Both the position numbers and the translations under genes were made by a program. A stretch of 64,000 nucleotides of DNA, taken from CAUZWH01 sp965247665. Lineage in GTDB: Bacteria > Pseudomonadota > Alphaproteobacteria > SHVV01. Below are positions 42,951 to 51,702 of this stretch, piece after piece (within the stretch, counting starts at the first letter, position 1; every line of letters begins with the position of its first letter). The stretch covers positions 744,001 through 808,000 of the forward strand of contig CBDFHH010000005.1 in assembly GCA_965247665.1 (NCBI GenBank), given 5' to 3'. Under the pieces are notes generated by a model, which made no database searches, had not been told where the DNA came from, and worked only from the letters and a program-made list of their open reading frames with translations.

Positions 42951-45049
42951 TCGGCGTCGCGTAGCACGACCAAAGCGTCGACCGCGGTGGCGCCGTCGTC
43001 CGACACCAGGAGCGGATTGATATCGATCGCGGCGATCTCGTCGCAATGATCGACCGCGAGGTGGCTGAGCGCCACGATGACGTCGGCAAGCGTCGTCTTG
43101 TCGACCGGCGACTCGCCGCGCCCACCGTCCAGCAACGCGGCACCGCGGAGTGTCTCGATCATCGCGTTCGCCTCGGCATGCGACACCGGTGCTATACGAA
43201 GGCTGACATCGCCGAACGTCTCGACCATGGTGCCGCCGAGTCCGACCATGACGGTCGGGCCGAAGTCCGGATCTCGCGACGTCCCGACGATCATCTCGAT
43301 ACCGCGCGCCATCGCTGCGACCACCACACCCTCGATATTGGTCGCACCGGCGGCGCGGGCTCGCGTCAACACGTCCTCGTAGGCACGCGCCACCGAATCG
43401 GTGTCGCCCAAACCAAGGCGCACCGCTCCGATATCCGATTTATGCGGCAAATCGGGCGAACACGCCTTCAGCGCAACAGGAAAACCGATGTCTCGGGCGA
43501 CTGAAAGGGCAATCTCGGCCGAGTCGGCCAGCACATGACGGGCGACCGGAATCCCGTAAGCGGCCAGAATTTGCAGGCTCGCGTGCTCGCTAAGCACCCC
43601 CGCACCCGCTGAGAGCAAACCCGTGACATCCTCCCGTTGCCGCGGCACCGGGCTTGCTGTTGCCAAGGTTGGTCTGTGTGCGGCATAGCGAACACAGCGG
43701 CCGAGAGCGCCAAAGCCCCGGCGTGTCGCCGGGAGGATCGGCACGCCGGCGGCTTCGAGCAGAGCCCGCACCTTGGGCGCAATGGCTTCGGCATAGGAGG
43801 TCAAAAAGATCACCGGCTTGTCGATCGCAGCCGACAGCGACACCGTCAGCTCGGCGGTCTGTACCGTGCGCGGCCAGTTGATCAGCGCCGGCGAGGTAAC
43901 GGCCAAGAGATCGACGTTGTCATCCCTGGCAATCAACTCGATGCACTTGGTAAACACCGCGTTGTCGCCAGCGGTCCCGCCGGCGTCGAGCGGGTTGCTG
44001 ATGACCAGGTCGCGCCCCAACACGTCGCCCAGCGCCTCCCGCGTCGGATCTTGCAGTTCGTCAAACGCGAGTCCGCTTTCGCCAGCGAGATCGAACAGCA
44101 TGCCAACCTGTCCGCCCGACATCGTGATCGAACCCAGGCGATTGCCTTTGGGCAAGCGTGCACCCAGCAAGCTCAACGCGCCTGCGATATCCAGCATTTC
44201 ATCGAAATCGCGCACCCGTATGATGCCGTATTGTTCGCACAGGCCATCGAACACCTCATCCGATCCGGCCAGCGATCCGGTGTGGGCAACTGTTGCGACC
44301 TTGGCTCGTTCCGAGGTGCCAACCTTGAGAACGATCAGAGGTTTGCGCGCCTCAAAGGCGCGGCGGGCGACGTCGAGGAACAGTTGGGGTGAGCGGATTC
44401 CCTCGAGAAACGCGACGATCACGCGGGTTTTCTCGTCGTCGACGAAATAGGAGAGATAGTCGGCGGCGTCGACGACGGCTTCGTTGCCGATCGACACCAA
44501 GTGGCTTAGCTGCAACCGTCCGCTGGTTACCGCGGCGATCGCCGCGGTGCCGCTTTGGCACACGGCCGCGACCGGACCGGGTGACACCTCGTCGGGCAGC
44601 ACATCAACATACATCGCACTGGCATTGGCGAAGCTCAACGAACCAACGCAGTTGGGTCCGCACACCAGCATATCGTGGCGGGTCGCGATCTCGCGTAACG
44701 CCTGCTGCCGCCGCTCGCCCTCGCCGCCGACCTCAGCATAGCCGGTTGCGAACACCACGGCTGCCCGTGCGCCGACTTCGCCGGCTTCGGCAAGTGCAGC
44801 CGGCACCGCTTCGGTGCGCACCGCGAGTACCGCGGCATCGACATTCTCGGGGATCGCCGACAAGCTCGGATAACAGGTCAGGCCGCGCACTTCTTCGTAT
44901 TTGGGGTGGACGGGATACACGCTGCCGGCGTAGCGGATGCGCTCGATGTTCTCAAGTACGCGGCCACCGACCGAAGTCGGCGACGCGCCGACCACGGCGA
45001 TTGATTTGGGTGCAAAAAGCGGTTCGAGATTAAGGGTCTTCACGCCCAA
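42947..45049 (-). CDS. ADP-forming acyl-CoA synthetase (acetate-CoA ligase family)
   Basis: 700 aa fusion of the alpha-like and beta-like parts of NDP-forming acyl-CoA synthetases. The N-terminal CoA-binding domain starts SIAVVGASPTSVGGRVLENI. GPNCVGSLSFANASAMYVDV is near 130, the likely phosphorylated-His region is VATVAHTGSLAGSDEVFDGL near 253, and the ATP-grasp domain begins near 490 (LQILAAYGIPVARHVLADSA) and ends IDINPLLV. It makes an acyl-CoA from an acid, ATP and CoA, or the reverse. In this cluster it could activate the product of the P450/amidohydrolase steps. Confidence 0.9.
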   Translation of the reverse strand: MGVKTLNLEPLFAPKSIAVVGASPTSVGGRVLENIERIRYAGSVYPVHPKYEEVRGLTCYPSLSAIPENVDAAVLAVRTEAVPAALAEAGEVGARAAVVFATGYAEVGGEGERRQQALREIATRHDMLVCGPNCVGSLSFANASAMYVDVLPDEVSPGPVAAVCQSGTAAIAAVTSGRLQLSHLVSIGNEAVVDAADYLSYFVDDEKTRVIVAFLEGIRSPQLFLDVARRAFEARKPLIVLKVGTSERAKVATVAHTGSLAGSDEVFDGLCEQYGIIRVRDFDEMLDIAGALSLLGARLPKGNRLGSITMSGGQVGMLFDLAGESGLAFDELQDPTREALGDVLGRDLVISNPLDAGGTAGDNAVFTKCIELIARDDNVDLLAVTSPALINWPRTVQTAELTVSLSAAIDKPVIFLTSYAEAIAPKVRALLEAAGVPILPATRRGFGALGRCVRYAAHRPTLATASPVPRQREDVTGLLSAGAGVLSEHASLQILAAYGIPVARHVLADSAEIALSVARDIGFPVALKACSPDLPHKSDIGAVRLGLGDTDSVARAYEDVLTRARAAGATNIEGVVVAAMARGIEMIVGTSRDPDFGPTVMVGLGGTMVETFGDVSLRIAPVSHAEANAMIETLRGAALLDGGRGESPVDKTTLADVIVALSHLAVDHCDEIAAIDINPLLVSDDGATAVDALVVLRDAD

Positions 45050-45066
45050 GCCTCAAACCCAATGCC

Positions 45067-45888
45067 TCAGTCGCGGAACGGCTTGTCACGCCACTCGAGC
45101 GCCGCCTTCATGCCTTTCTCCTTGCGCATGCGGCCCCACTCCTGGGTCGCGCCCTGGGTCAGCTTGGAAAGAATGTTGAGGTCGTAGGACTGCGATTGCG
45201 CGCTGCGCAGGCCGGCAATTTCGTAGACGCGGTTGACCTCCAATTTTGCGAAATAGGCGGTTTCGCGCGGCATCTTGACGATGGTCTGCGCGAATTTGCG
45301 CACCGTCTCGTCGAGCTCTTCGGCGGGCACGATCTTGTTAATCATGCCGAGCCGCCAGGCGTCCTCGGCGTTCATATTTTCGGCAGTGATTAACAGTTCC
45401 TTGGCCTTGCGCATACCTACCGTCCACGGCAGCGACGCCATCAGTACGCCGCCGAAGCGGCCTTCGGGAAAACCTATCTGGGCGTCGTCGGCAGCGATGA
45501 TGAAGTCGCAAGTGTTCGCCAGATCGGCGGCCATACCCAGGCAATAGCCCTGCACCTGGGCAATCACGGGCTTGGCGTTGTCCCATATGTGATCCATCCA
45601 CATCGAGGTGAACTCGCGACGGTAACGCCGGTTCATCGCCATGCCGTCTTCGCTGGTGATCCACCCGCTCTCCTTTTCGCCGCCGGCAAGATCGGCCCCG
45701 GACGAGAACGCTCGGCCCGCGCCTTTGATAACCATGACGCGGACATCATCGTCAGCCTCGCTGGCGTCGAGGGCCGCGCACACCTCCTCGCGCAACTGGG
45801 TGTTCATCGCGTTAAGTATTTTCGGACGGTTGAGGGTAATTGTTCCGACGCCGTCGGCGACGTCGAACAAGATCAGTTCATGGCTCAT
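45067..45888 (-). CDS. Enoyl-CoA hydratase/isomerase (crotonase) family protein, second paralogue
   Basis: 273 aa. GAGRAFSSGADLAGGEKESG is near 56, GYCLGMAADLANTCDFIIAA near 113-132 and IGFPEGRFGGVLMASLPWTV near 137. Like the paralogue at 42132 it has Asp in place of the first catalytic Glu (AADLAN) and the shared tail pattern ...AALEWRDKPFRD. Both proteins share LPWTxGMRKxKEL, so they arose by duplication and may act on related CoA esters. It lies 17 nt upstream of the acyl-CoA synthetase and 65 nt downstream of the amidohydrolase, in one minus-strand run. Confidence 0.9.
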   Translation of the reverse strand: MSHELILFDVADGVGTITLNRPKILNAMNTQLREEVCAALDASEADDDVRVMVIKGAGRAFSSGADLAGGEKESGWITSEDGMAMNRRYRREFTSMWMDHIWDNAKPVIAQVQGYCLGMAADLANTCDFIIAADDAQIGFPEGRFGGVLMASLPWTVGMRKAKELLITAENMNAEDAWRLGMINKIVPAEELDETVRKFAQTIVKMPRETAYFAKLEVNRVYEIAGLRSAQSQSYDLNILSKLTQGATQEWGRMRKEKGMKAALEWRDKPFRD

Positions 45889-45953
45889 GGTGCTGCCTCC
45901 GACTCTCGGTTTGTTTGTTGATTAGGACTGATCCGACGCAGCCCCGGCGCGTT

Positions 45954-47156
45954 CTATTCCGCGGCCGCGGCGGGCTCGCTGACGGCGCCGGCTTCTGCAT
46001 CGAGCTTGAAGAACTCGATCGCGTTGCCGGCGACCATGCGGTAGACCTCGTCGTCCGGCACGCCTTCGAAATTAGCCTTGATCGAGACCTCGTGCGAGTT
46101 GGGCCAATCGGTTTCCGAATGCGGAAAATCGGTCGCCCACATGATGCGGTCGACGCCGATCTCGTGGCGCAGGCGCACGCCGACCGGATTGAGCAGAACG
46201 CCCCACCAGGTGTGCTCGCGGATGTATTCGCTCGGTTGCCTGGCGAGCGGTTTCATCCCGAGCAGACGTTCCGACCAGTGGCGGTTGCGGTCGTAGGTGT
46301 AGTCCATCTGCTCGAGCCAGTTAGGAATCCAGCCGATTTGGGTTTCGGCGAAATAGATCTTGAGCTTGGGAAAGCGATCGAACACGCCGGCGAAGACGAG
46401 CTGCATGGCGTTGCGTCCGCCGCGGATCGCATAGTTGGCATAGCGCCGCACGACGTCGTTGCCGGCTTGACCGATCTCCTCCAGTTCCTCCGGGTAGATC
46501 GCGGTCGGTCCGGCGTAGTTGACCGGAAAGCCAAACACGACGTGCACGGTCAACGCGATGTCGAGATCGATGGCGGCGGCCCAGAACGCGTCATCCTCGG
46601 GACTCGCCAAGCCCTTGCCGCTGGGAAAGGCATTGAGCGTCACGCCCTTGAGCCCAAGCTTGGCGCAATGCGCCATCTCGGCGATGGCGTCGTCGACCGA
46701 AGTCTCCGGTACCACGCCGAGGCCGATCAGGCGATCGGGGTCGACCGAGCAATAGTCTTCGGCGAGGAAATCGTTGTAAGCGCGAAGCACTGACCGATAA
46801 GCGTCATTGCTGCCGATCCCGCGCCAAAGATTGGGGCCGCCGACCCCGGTGAACAGCACTTCGGCATCGATGCCGTCGCGATCCTGCTCGGTAATACGCT
46901 GCTCGGGCCCGCCGGCACCGGCCGCACCATCCCAGCTGACGCCGAGCGGACTGAGCCCTTCATATGGTTTGCCGGCCAGGTTCAAACCGTTGAGGAGGAG
47001 CGGCTGATTTTCAACCAGGCATCCATCGGATCCGTCGGGCAGCGTGACCCGGCGGGGCGCGCGCTCGCGATACTTGGCGGGCACGCGATCGGTCCAAAGC
47101 TCCGGCGCTACCTCGAGATGAGAGTCCGCCGAGACATAGCGATAGTGCCGAGCTAT
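45954..47156 (-). CDS. Amidohydrolase-2 family metal-dependent hydrolase/decarboxylase
   Basis: About 400 aa if read from 47156. The homologous N-terminus runs RYVSADSHLEVAPELWTDRV and carries the first metal motif DSH. No ATG, GTG or TTG is in frame ahead of it. An AGGAGG (47169-47164) stands 7 nt before an in-frame ATA at 47156-47154. The first ordinary start, GTG at 47084, would remove the DSH motif. Other features: LTVHVVFGFPVNYAGPTAIY near 195, FAETQIGWIPNWLEQMDY near 265, and the last metal ligand in IMWATDFPHSETDWPNS near 350. The family includes LigW/ACMSD-type decarboxylases. Confidence 0.85.
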   Translation of the reverse strand: MARHYRYVSADSHLEVAPELWTDRVPAKYRERAPRRVTLPDGSDGCLVENQPLLLNGLNLAGKPYEGLSPLGVSWDGAAGAGGPEQRITEQDRDGIDAEVLFTGVGGPNLWRGIGSNDAYRSVLRAYNDFLAEDYCSVDPDRLIGLGVVPETSVDDAIAEMAHCAKLGLKGVTLNAFPSGKGLASPEDDAFWAAAIDLDIALTVHVVFGFPVNYAGPTAIYPEELEEIGQAGNDVVRRYANYAIRGGRNAMQLVFAGVFDRFPKLKIYFAETQIGWIPNWLEQMDYTYDRNRHWSERLLGMKPLARQPSEYIREHTWWGVLLNPVGVRLRHEIGVDRIMWATDFPHSETDWPNSHEVSIKANFEGVPDDEVYRMVAGNAIEFFKLDAEAGAVSEPAAAAE

Positions 47157-47181
47157 AGCCGCCCCTCCTGTCGTGGCCGGG

Positions 47182-48252
47182 TTAACGGGTGACCCACTCG
47201 GTCCACTGCTTGTTGAGGTCGGCCAGTCGCGGTGCGTACCATTCGTCGTTGACCACCACGGTGGTACTGGCCAGGTTCGGGTGGTTGGATGGCAGCATCG
47301 ACTTGTCCATCAGGTCGATCGCCATCATGTTGGACGGCGCGCCGGCGCGGGCCGACGCGAACTTGGCCATCGGCGCTTTCCGCGCGCAATAGCCGATAAG
47401 CAGTGAAGCGTTGCGCGGGTGCTTGGCCTTCGCAGGCACGACGAACAGCGACCCGGCAGTGCGGATATAGGTCTCTGGTACCACCCGAAACGGAGCACCC
47501 TTGCGCGCCGCCTCAGCGATGCGTCCGCTGAACGCCAAAATCAGATCGACCTCCTCGCTGACCATCGCCTTGACGTGTTCGGAACCTCTCTTGAGCCAAA
47601 TCGCAACGTGCGGCTTGAGCCCGTCGAGCTTGGCGTAGGCCTTGTCGAGGTCGATGGGATAGACGTCCTTGGCGGGGATGCCCATCGCCCTCGATGCCGC
47701 TTCGAACGCCCCATTGAGCGGCGGCCGGCCATCCATCGCCCGCGGCCCCGGGAATTTCTTGACGTCCCAGAAATCGGCCCAGCTTTTGGGGTGATCGTCG
47801 CCCGGCCATTTCTTGGTGTTGTAGGCCATCGCCTCGGTGAAGATATCGAAGGTGATGCCGTAATCGCCAAACGCATGGTTGTACTGATTGGCACTGAGTT
47901 CGTTCTTGTCGATCACGTCGTAATGGAGTTTCTGGACGTAGTTGCCGCCGGTGGCGGCCGGCATCTCGATACCGTTGAGCCAGGTGGTATCCATCTCCGG
48001 TTGGCCGGACTCGACCTGCGCCTTCAGTTTGCCGAGCCGCGCGGTGTTGAAATACTCGACCTTGATGCCGGTCTTTTCGGTAAATTCGTTGAAACAGAAC
48101 TCGTACATCTGCTTCTTGACCGACCCACCCCAGCCGCCGAACACCACAACCTGCTCTTCGCCGGTTTTTGGCAAGTCGGCCGCCTGCGCGAACGTCGCCA
48201 TCGCCATCGCGGCGACAGTGGCGATGGCGGTCGAATAGAATCGAACCTTCAT
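47182..48252 (-). CDS. ABC transporter substrate-binding protein (PotD/spermidine-putrescine type)
   Basis: 356 aa from the ATG at 48250-48252, with GGGAGA upstream. The signal peptide is residues 1-25 (IATVAAMAMATFAQAADLPK). The mature part (VVVFGGWGGSVKKQMYEFCF, MDTTWLNGIEMPAATGGNYV, GITFDIFTEAMAYNTKKWPG) has the layout of periplasmic binding proteins of the polyamine/iron/opine group. It delivers the ligand to the two permeases encoded upstream. The ligand is unknown. Polyamines or another small charged organic compound are possible. Confidence 0.9.
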   Translation of the reverse strand: MKVRFYSTAIATVAAMAMATFAQAADLPKTGEEQVVVFGGWGGSVKKQMYEFCFNEFTEKTGIKVEYFNTARLGKLKAQVESGQPEMDTTWLNGIEMPAATGGNYVQKLHYDVIDKNELSANQYNHAFGDYGITFDIFTEAMAYNTKKWPGDDHPKSWADFWDVKKFPGPRAMDGRPPLNGAFEAASRAMGIPAKDVYPIDLDKAYAKLDGLKPHVAIWLKRGSEHVKAMVSEEVDLILAFSGRIAEAARKGAPFRVVPETYIRTAGSLFVVPAKAKHPRNASLLIGYCARKAPMAKFASARAGAPSNMMAIDLMDKSMLPSNHPNLASTTVVVNDEWYAPRLADLNKQWTEWVTR

Positions 48253-48291
48253 GACATTTCTCCCTTCCAAGTTTTGGGCGTTAGCAAACGA

Positions 48292-49101
48292 CTAACTGAT
48301 CGCCGCGGTTCTGCGCGCGGTCGCTGCAGTGATGCCAAAGCCGATTACCACGGAAAGCACGATAAGCAGTGTTGATACGACCGACAGCATCGGATCGATC
48401 TCCTGCTGTGCCGTCGCGAACATCTTAACCGGTAATGTCTCGTTTACACGCCCGGTAACGAACAGCGCGACAACGACCTCGTCGAACGAGGTAATGAACG
48501 CCAGTAGACTGCCGGCGAGAATGCCCGGCCATACGATTGGCAGGGTCACGTAACGCAAGGCCTGCCACCAGTTGGCGCCCATCGTCATCGCCGCGGTTTC
48601 GAGAATCTGGTCGAACCCCTTGAGGCTCGACGATACGCCGATCACGATGAACGGGATGATCAGCACCGAGTGCGCAAGCACGATGCCGATCTCGCTATCG
48701 AACAGTCCCCAGTCCTTGTAGAGGAAGAACAAGGCCAGTGCGATGATGATGTGGGGAACCATCAGCGGCGCGAGGATCAGCGTGTTCATGTAGCGCTTGG
48801 TCCAACTGCGGGAGCGAACCAGCCCGAACGCCGCGGCGATGCCGAGCGGTAGCGCGAGCAAGGTCGAGAACAGCGCAACCCGTGCGCTCAGCAGCACCGC
48901 GTCCAGCCAATCACGTGACGAGAAGAACGTGATGTAACCGTCGAAGTTGGCGGTGCGTGGTGGGAATTCGATCCCCGTCGGCGTCAACGAGATCGGGAAT
49001 ACGATCGCGATCGGAAACACCAGGAACGCGAAAACGAAGCCGCAGACCACGATCAACATCACGCGGCTCGGCGCGACGCGCCGTCGGCGTCGGGGCGTCA
49101 T
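48292..49101 (-). CDS. ABC transporter permease (PotC type)
   Basis: 269 aa from the ATG at 49099-49101. A GTG at 49113 that overlaps the previous stop (GTGA) is the alternative. Six predicted membrane helices (VMLIVVCGFVFAFLVFPIAI first). The EAA loop reads ETAAMTMGANWWQALRYVTL near 180-199, which contacts the ATPase. It pairs with the permease encoded upstream and the ATPase at 51703. Confidence 0.92.
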   Translation of the reverse strand: MTPRRRRRVAPSRVMLIVVCGFVFAFLVFPIAIVFPISLTPTGIEFPPRTANFDGYITFFSSRDWLDAVLLSARVALFSTLLALPLGIAAAFGLVRSRSWTKRYMNTLILAPLMVPHIIIALALFFLYKDWGLFDSEIGIVLAHSVLIIPFIVIGVSSSLKGFDQILETAAMTMGANWWQALRYVTLPIVWPGILAGSLLAFITSFDEVVVALFVTGRVNETLPVKMFATAQQEIDPMLSVVSTLLIVLSVVIGFGITAATARRTAAIS

Positions 49102-49109
49102 CGCGGCGT

Positions 49110-49994
49110 TCACATCCGCCCCCACAGCCGATCGAGTCCGAACAGTCGATCGTAGATCGCGAGAATAGCGACTGTGAGCAGCAACAGCAGCATGCCCAGC
49201 ATCGTTGCTTCCGCGAAATTCCCGAACCCGTTGGCCTGTTCGTCGATCAGCTGCGCGATCATGACATCGGTCGGGCCGCCGAGAATCGCCGGGGTAACGT
49301 AGAAGCCGAGGGCGATCACGAACACCAGCAACACTCCGCCCCATACGCCGGGCATACTGAGCGGCAACAGGACGCGCAGGAAAACCTGATGCTGCGGTGC
49401 GCCGAGGCTGCGCGCGGCGACGAACAGGGAGCGGTCGATACCCTTGATGGCGCTGAAAATCGTCAGGATCATGTACGGCAGCAGCACCTGGATCATCCCG
49501 ACGTAAACCGCGCCACGCGTATACATCATACGAACCGGGTCATCGATCAGGCCTATGTCGATCATGGTGTCGTTGAGGATGCCGTTGCGGCCGAGCACCA
49601 CCAGCAGGGCGTAGGTGCGTACGACGATGTTGACCCACATCGGAAACAGCACCAGCAGGATCAGAAAATTGAACAGCCGCGGCGATACCGTGGTCAGATA
49701 ATAGGCCACCGGATAGCCCACGATCAGGCAGCCCAGCGTCACGAAGAAGGCGACTTCCAGCGTGTTGATGAACACCCGCAGGTAGAGCGGGCTGAGAAGA
49801 CTGTCGACCGGGTCAGCGCTCCAGAATCCGCTATCGCCGACGAAACGCACCGCCATCAGCACGATTGGCAGCACGAACCAAATCAGCAGCCACAAGCTGG
49901 TAATGCCCATCAATAGCGCGTAGCGGTTGCCCTGCCTTCGCTTTGCGTGGGCGCCAGCGGACGTTGTACTGCTCGCCAGGGCCGCTTCGCTCAT
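49110..49994 (-). CDS. ABC transporter permease (PotB type)
   Basis: 294 aa. Membrane segments start at residue 28 (LLMGITSLWLLIWFVLPIVL). The EAA-like loop is VAARSLGAPQHQVFLRVLLP near 195-214. It is the first permease of the importer. Its ATG overlaps the P450 stop by 4 nt, so the oxidase and transporter genes are translated together. This coupling suggests that the transported compound or its relative is the P450 substrate. Confidence 0.92.
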   Translation of the reverse strand: MSEAALASSTTSAGAHAKRRQGNRYALLMGITSLWLLIWFVLPIVLMAVRFVGDSGFWSADPVDSLLSPLYLRVFINTLEVAFFVTLGCLIVGYPVAYYLTTVSPRLFNFLILLVLFPMWVNIVVRTYALLVVLGRNGILNDTMIDIGLIDDPVRMMYTRGAVYVGMIQVLLPYMILTIFSAIKGIDRSLFVAARSLGAPQHQVFLRVLLPLSMPGVWGGVLLVFVIALGFYVTPAILGGPTDVMIAQLIDEQANGFGNFAEATMLGMLLLLLTVAILAIYDRLFGLDRLWGRM

Positions 49995-51313
49995 GGGGCC
50001 GCCAGGAGGATAGGGAACGTCGCAAAACGCTTCGGATTGTCGGGCTGCTGCGTCGGCGGACGATCGGGGTCCGGCCGCATGCCGGCGCGATAAAGCTCTA
50101 GCAGAAGGCGTACGAGCGTCCCGGTGGGCTCGGCACCAGGCTTGCCCATCGTCATGAACAGGCCGATGCAGGTGTGGGGGCCGGCACCAAACGCAACCCC
50201 AAACGCCTGCACGGATCGTGGCTCCCGCCGCGGATTGAAAGCGTCGGCGTCGGCGCCGAATACGTCGACATCGCGGTTGGCCGCCGCGATGTCGGCAGCA
50301 ACATGATCGCCTTCCCGCATGCGACGACCACTCGGCAAGCTCACATCACGAGAGGCGCGGCGCAGCTTGGGCGATCCAGGCGTGTGCAGCCTGAGCGCTT
50401 CGTTGATCGAAGTGCGGATAAACTCGGGGTCGCCAAGCTGATCGCGATCCTCGCCGTGCTTATTCAACCAACCGTCCAGCTCCGAAACGACAAACGGGAT
50501 CGCGCGGGCAGGCGAGCCGATCGCGGCCGTGAGGAACAGCACCGTTTCGCGTACGACTGTATCGAGATCCCATTGCGCGAAGTGGTCGGCCTCGCCAATC
50601 ATCGACGACAGCAGATCGATCGACACATCGTCCCGCGGCGACGCGCCGGAGTTGATCTCCGCGCGTCTTTGCCAAGACGGTGCGAAATACTCCTCGACAA
50701 AGCGGCGTTTTACATCGAGTGCAACGCGCATCACTTCGTCGTGGTTTCGTGACGACCAGTCGACGTTGTGACCATCGGAAAGGCGGTCGGTGTAGACCAG
50801 CAGCCGTTGAATGTCGTCGTCTTCCGGGGATATATCGATGCCGACGATGCACGCCGATACGCGGGCAAGAACGTCGCGTGCCAGGGTCAGCAAATCCACT
50901 CGTACGACCTCGCCGCCGTCGCCCTTCGCACGACAGCGGGCGAGCGCGGCCACGATCGCCGGTTCCAGCACGTCACGCTCGCAGGCTTCCAGGCTTGCGC
51001 GACTGAACACCGGGGCTTCGATTCGGCGGCGCTCGAAATGGTCCTGACCGGACAGCGACACGACCGTGTGAAGAGTCATCGGTGCGTTTTCGCGGTGTCC
51101 ACCACCCGCCTGGACAAAGTCCTTCGAGCGCAGAACGTGGTCGACGTCGTGGTAGGCAGTGAGCCGCGGGATATCATCGAGCGGCGGCCCACCTTCGCCC
51201 TGCAATGCGCGCGAAGCTTCCATGCCACCGATCCACTCATCCAAGGACGGTGAGCCGATCGAGGGTTTTCTGTCCCCCCTGGAGACCGCCGTGCGGGGAC
51301 TGGTATCTGTCAC
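49991..51313 (-). CDS. Cytochrome P450
   Basis: 440 aa soluble bacterial P450. The haem-binding loop is FGVAFGAGPHTCIG near residue 365-378 with the proximal cysteine. The K-helix ExxR is INEALRLHTPGSPKLRRA near 304. The I-helix region (VLFLTAAIGSPARAIPFVVS near 251-270) lacks the usual acid-threonine pair for O2 activation, having Ser-Pro instead. That is unusual and could point to non-hydroxylating chemistry or substrate-assisted catalysis. It is divergent from the ferredoxin gene across 173 nt with paired palindromes. Confidence 0.92.
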   Translation of the reverse strand: MTDTSPRTAVSRGDRKPSIGSPSLDEWIGGMEASRALQGEGGPPLDDIPRLTAYHDVDHVLRSKDFVQAGGGHRENAPMTLHTVVSLSGQDHFERRRIEAPVFSRASLEACERDVLEPAIVAALARCRAKGDGGEVVRVDLLTLARDVLARVSACIVGIDISPEDDDIQRLLVYTDRLSDGHNVDWSSRNHDEVMRVALDVKRRFVEEYFAPSWQRRAEINSGASPRDDVSIDLLSSMIGEADHFAQWDLDTVVRETVLFLTAAIGSPARAIPFVVSELDGWLNKHGEDRDQLGDPEFIRTSINEALRLHTPGSPKLRRASRDVSLPSGRRMREGDHVAADIAAANRDVDVFGADADAFNPRREPRSVQAFGVAFGAGPHTCIGLFMTMGKPGAEPTGTLVRLLLELYRAGMRPDPDRPPTQQPDNPKRFATFPILLAAP

Positions 51314-51332
51314 CAGCCGCTACGCTCCATTG

Positions 51333-51365
51333 TTGCCGCAACGCCCCGTTATTGCCGCAACGCCC
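51333..51365. promoter_or_regulatory. Two copies of a palindrome-containing site in the P450/ferredoxin intergenic region
   Basis: TTGCCGCAACGCCC occurs at 51333-51346 and again at 51352-51365, with a 19-nt period. Each contains the near-palindrome TTGC-C-GCAA. Two such sites about two helical turns apart between divergent genes look like an operator pair for a dimeric regulator. No regulator gene is adjacent. Confidence 0.5.
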
Positions 51366-51406
51366 TGGCGTATCACCCGCCGAGGCACGTTTCCGGTCAA
51401 ATTTGT

Positions 51407-51421
51407 TATGCTTTGAGCATA
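51407..51421. promoter_or_regulatory. 15-bp palindrome upstream of the ferredoxin gene
   Basis: TATGCT-TTG-AGCATA is a perfect inverted repeat (51407-51421), 66 nt before the ferredoxin ATG, in the same intergenic region. It could be a second operator or overlap the promoter. Confidence 0.4.
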
Positions 51422-51486
51422 TCGTGCGCGATCGACTTGCGCCAACGGCGAGGGCGCATCGCGACTTGGAACGATCGCTCGGGGCC

Positions 51487-51690
51487 ATGAAGATCAAAAT
51501 TGACCCAAGCCGTTGTCAGAGAACGGAGTACTGCATTCGGCTCGCACCCGATCTGTTCGGTCCCTCGACCGCCGATGCGCCAACGCGCGTCCTGGTCGAC
51601 TCGCCCGCCGGGTCTCGCTGGGCTCTCGCCCGAGAGGCGGAAGCCCTGTGTCCGACCGGGGCGATATCCATCGGCCAGGACTCGGTTTAG
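51487..51690 (+). CDS. [3Fe-4S] ferredoxin, probable P450 redox partner
   Basis: 67 aa from the ATG at 51487. Exactly three cysteines (C10, C16, C55) in the pattern RCQRTEYC ... ALCPTGAI, typical of single-cluster [3Fe-4S] ferredoxins that feed electrons to actinobacterial and proteobacterial P450s. The frame is open upstream, but the homologous part starts here. It is divergent from the P450 gene and 12 nt upstream of the transporter ATPase gene. No ferredoxin reductase is nearby. Confidence 0.9.
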   Translation: MKIKIDPSRCQRTEYCIRLAPDLFGPSTADAPTRVLVDSPAGSRWALAREAEALCPTGAISIGQDSV

Positions 51691-51702
51691 CGGCCCACCT
51701 AA

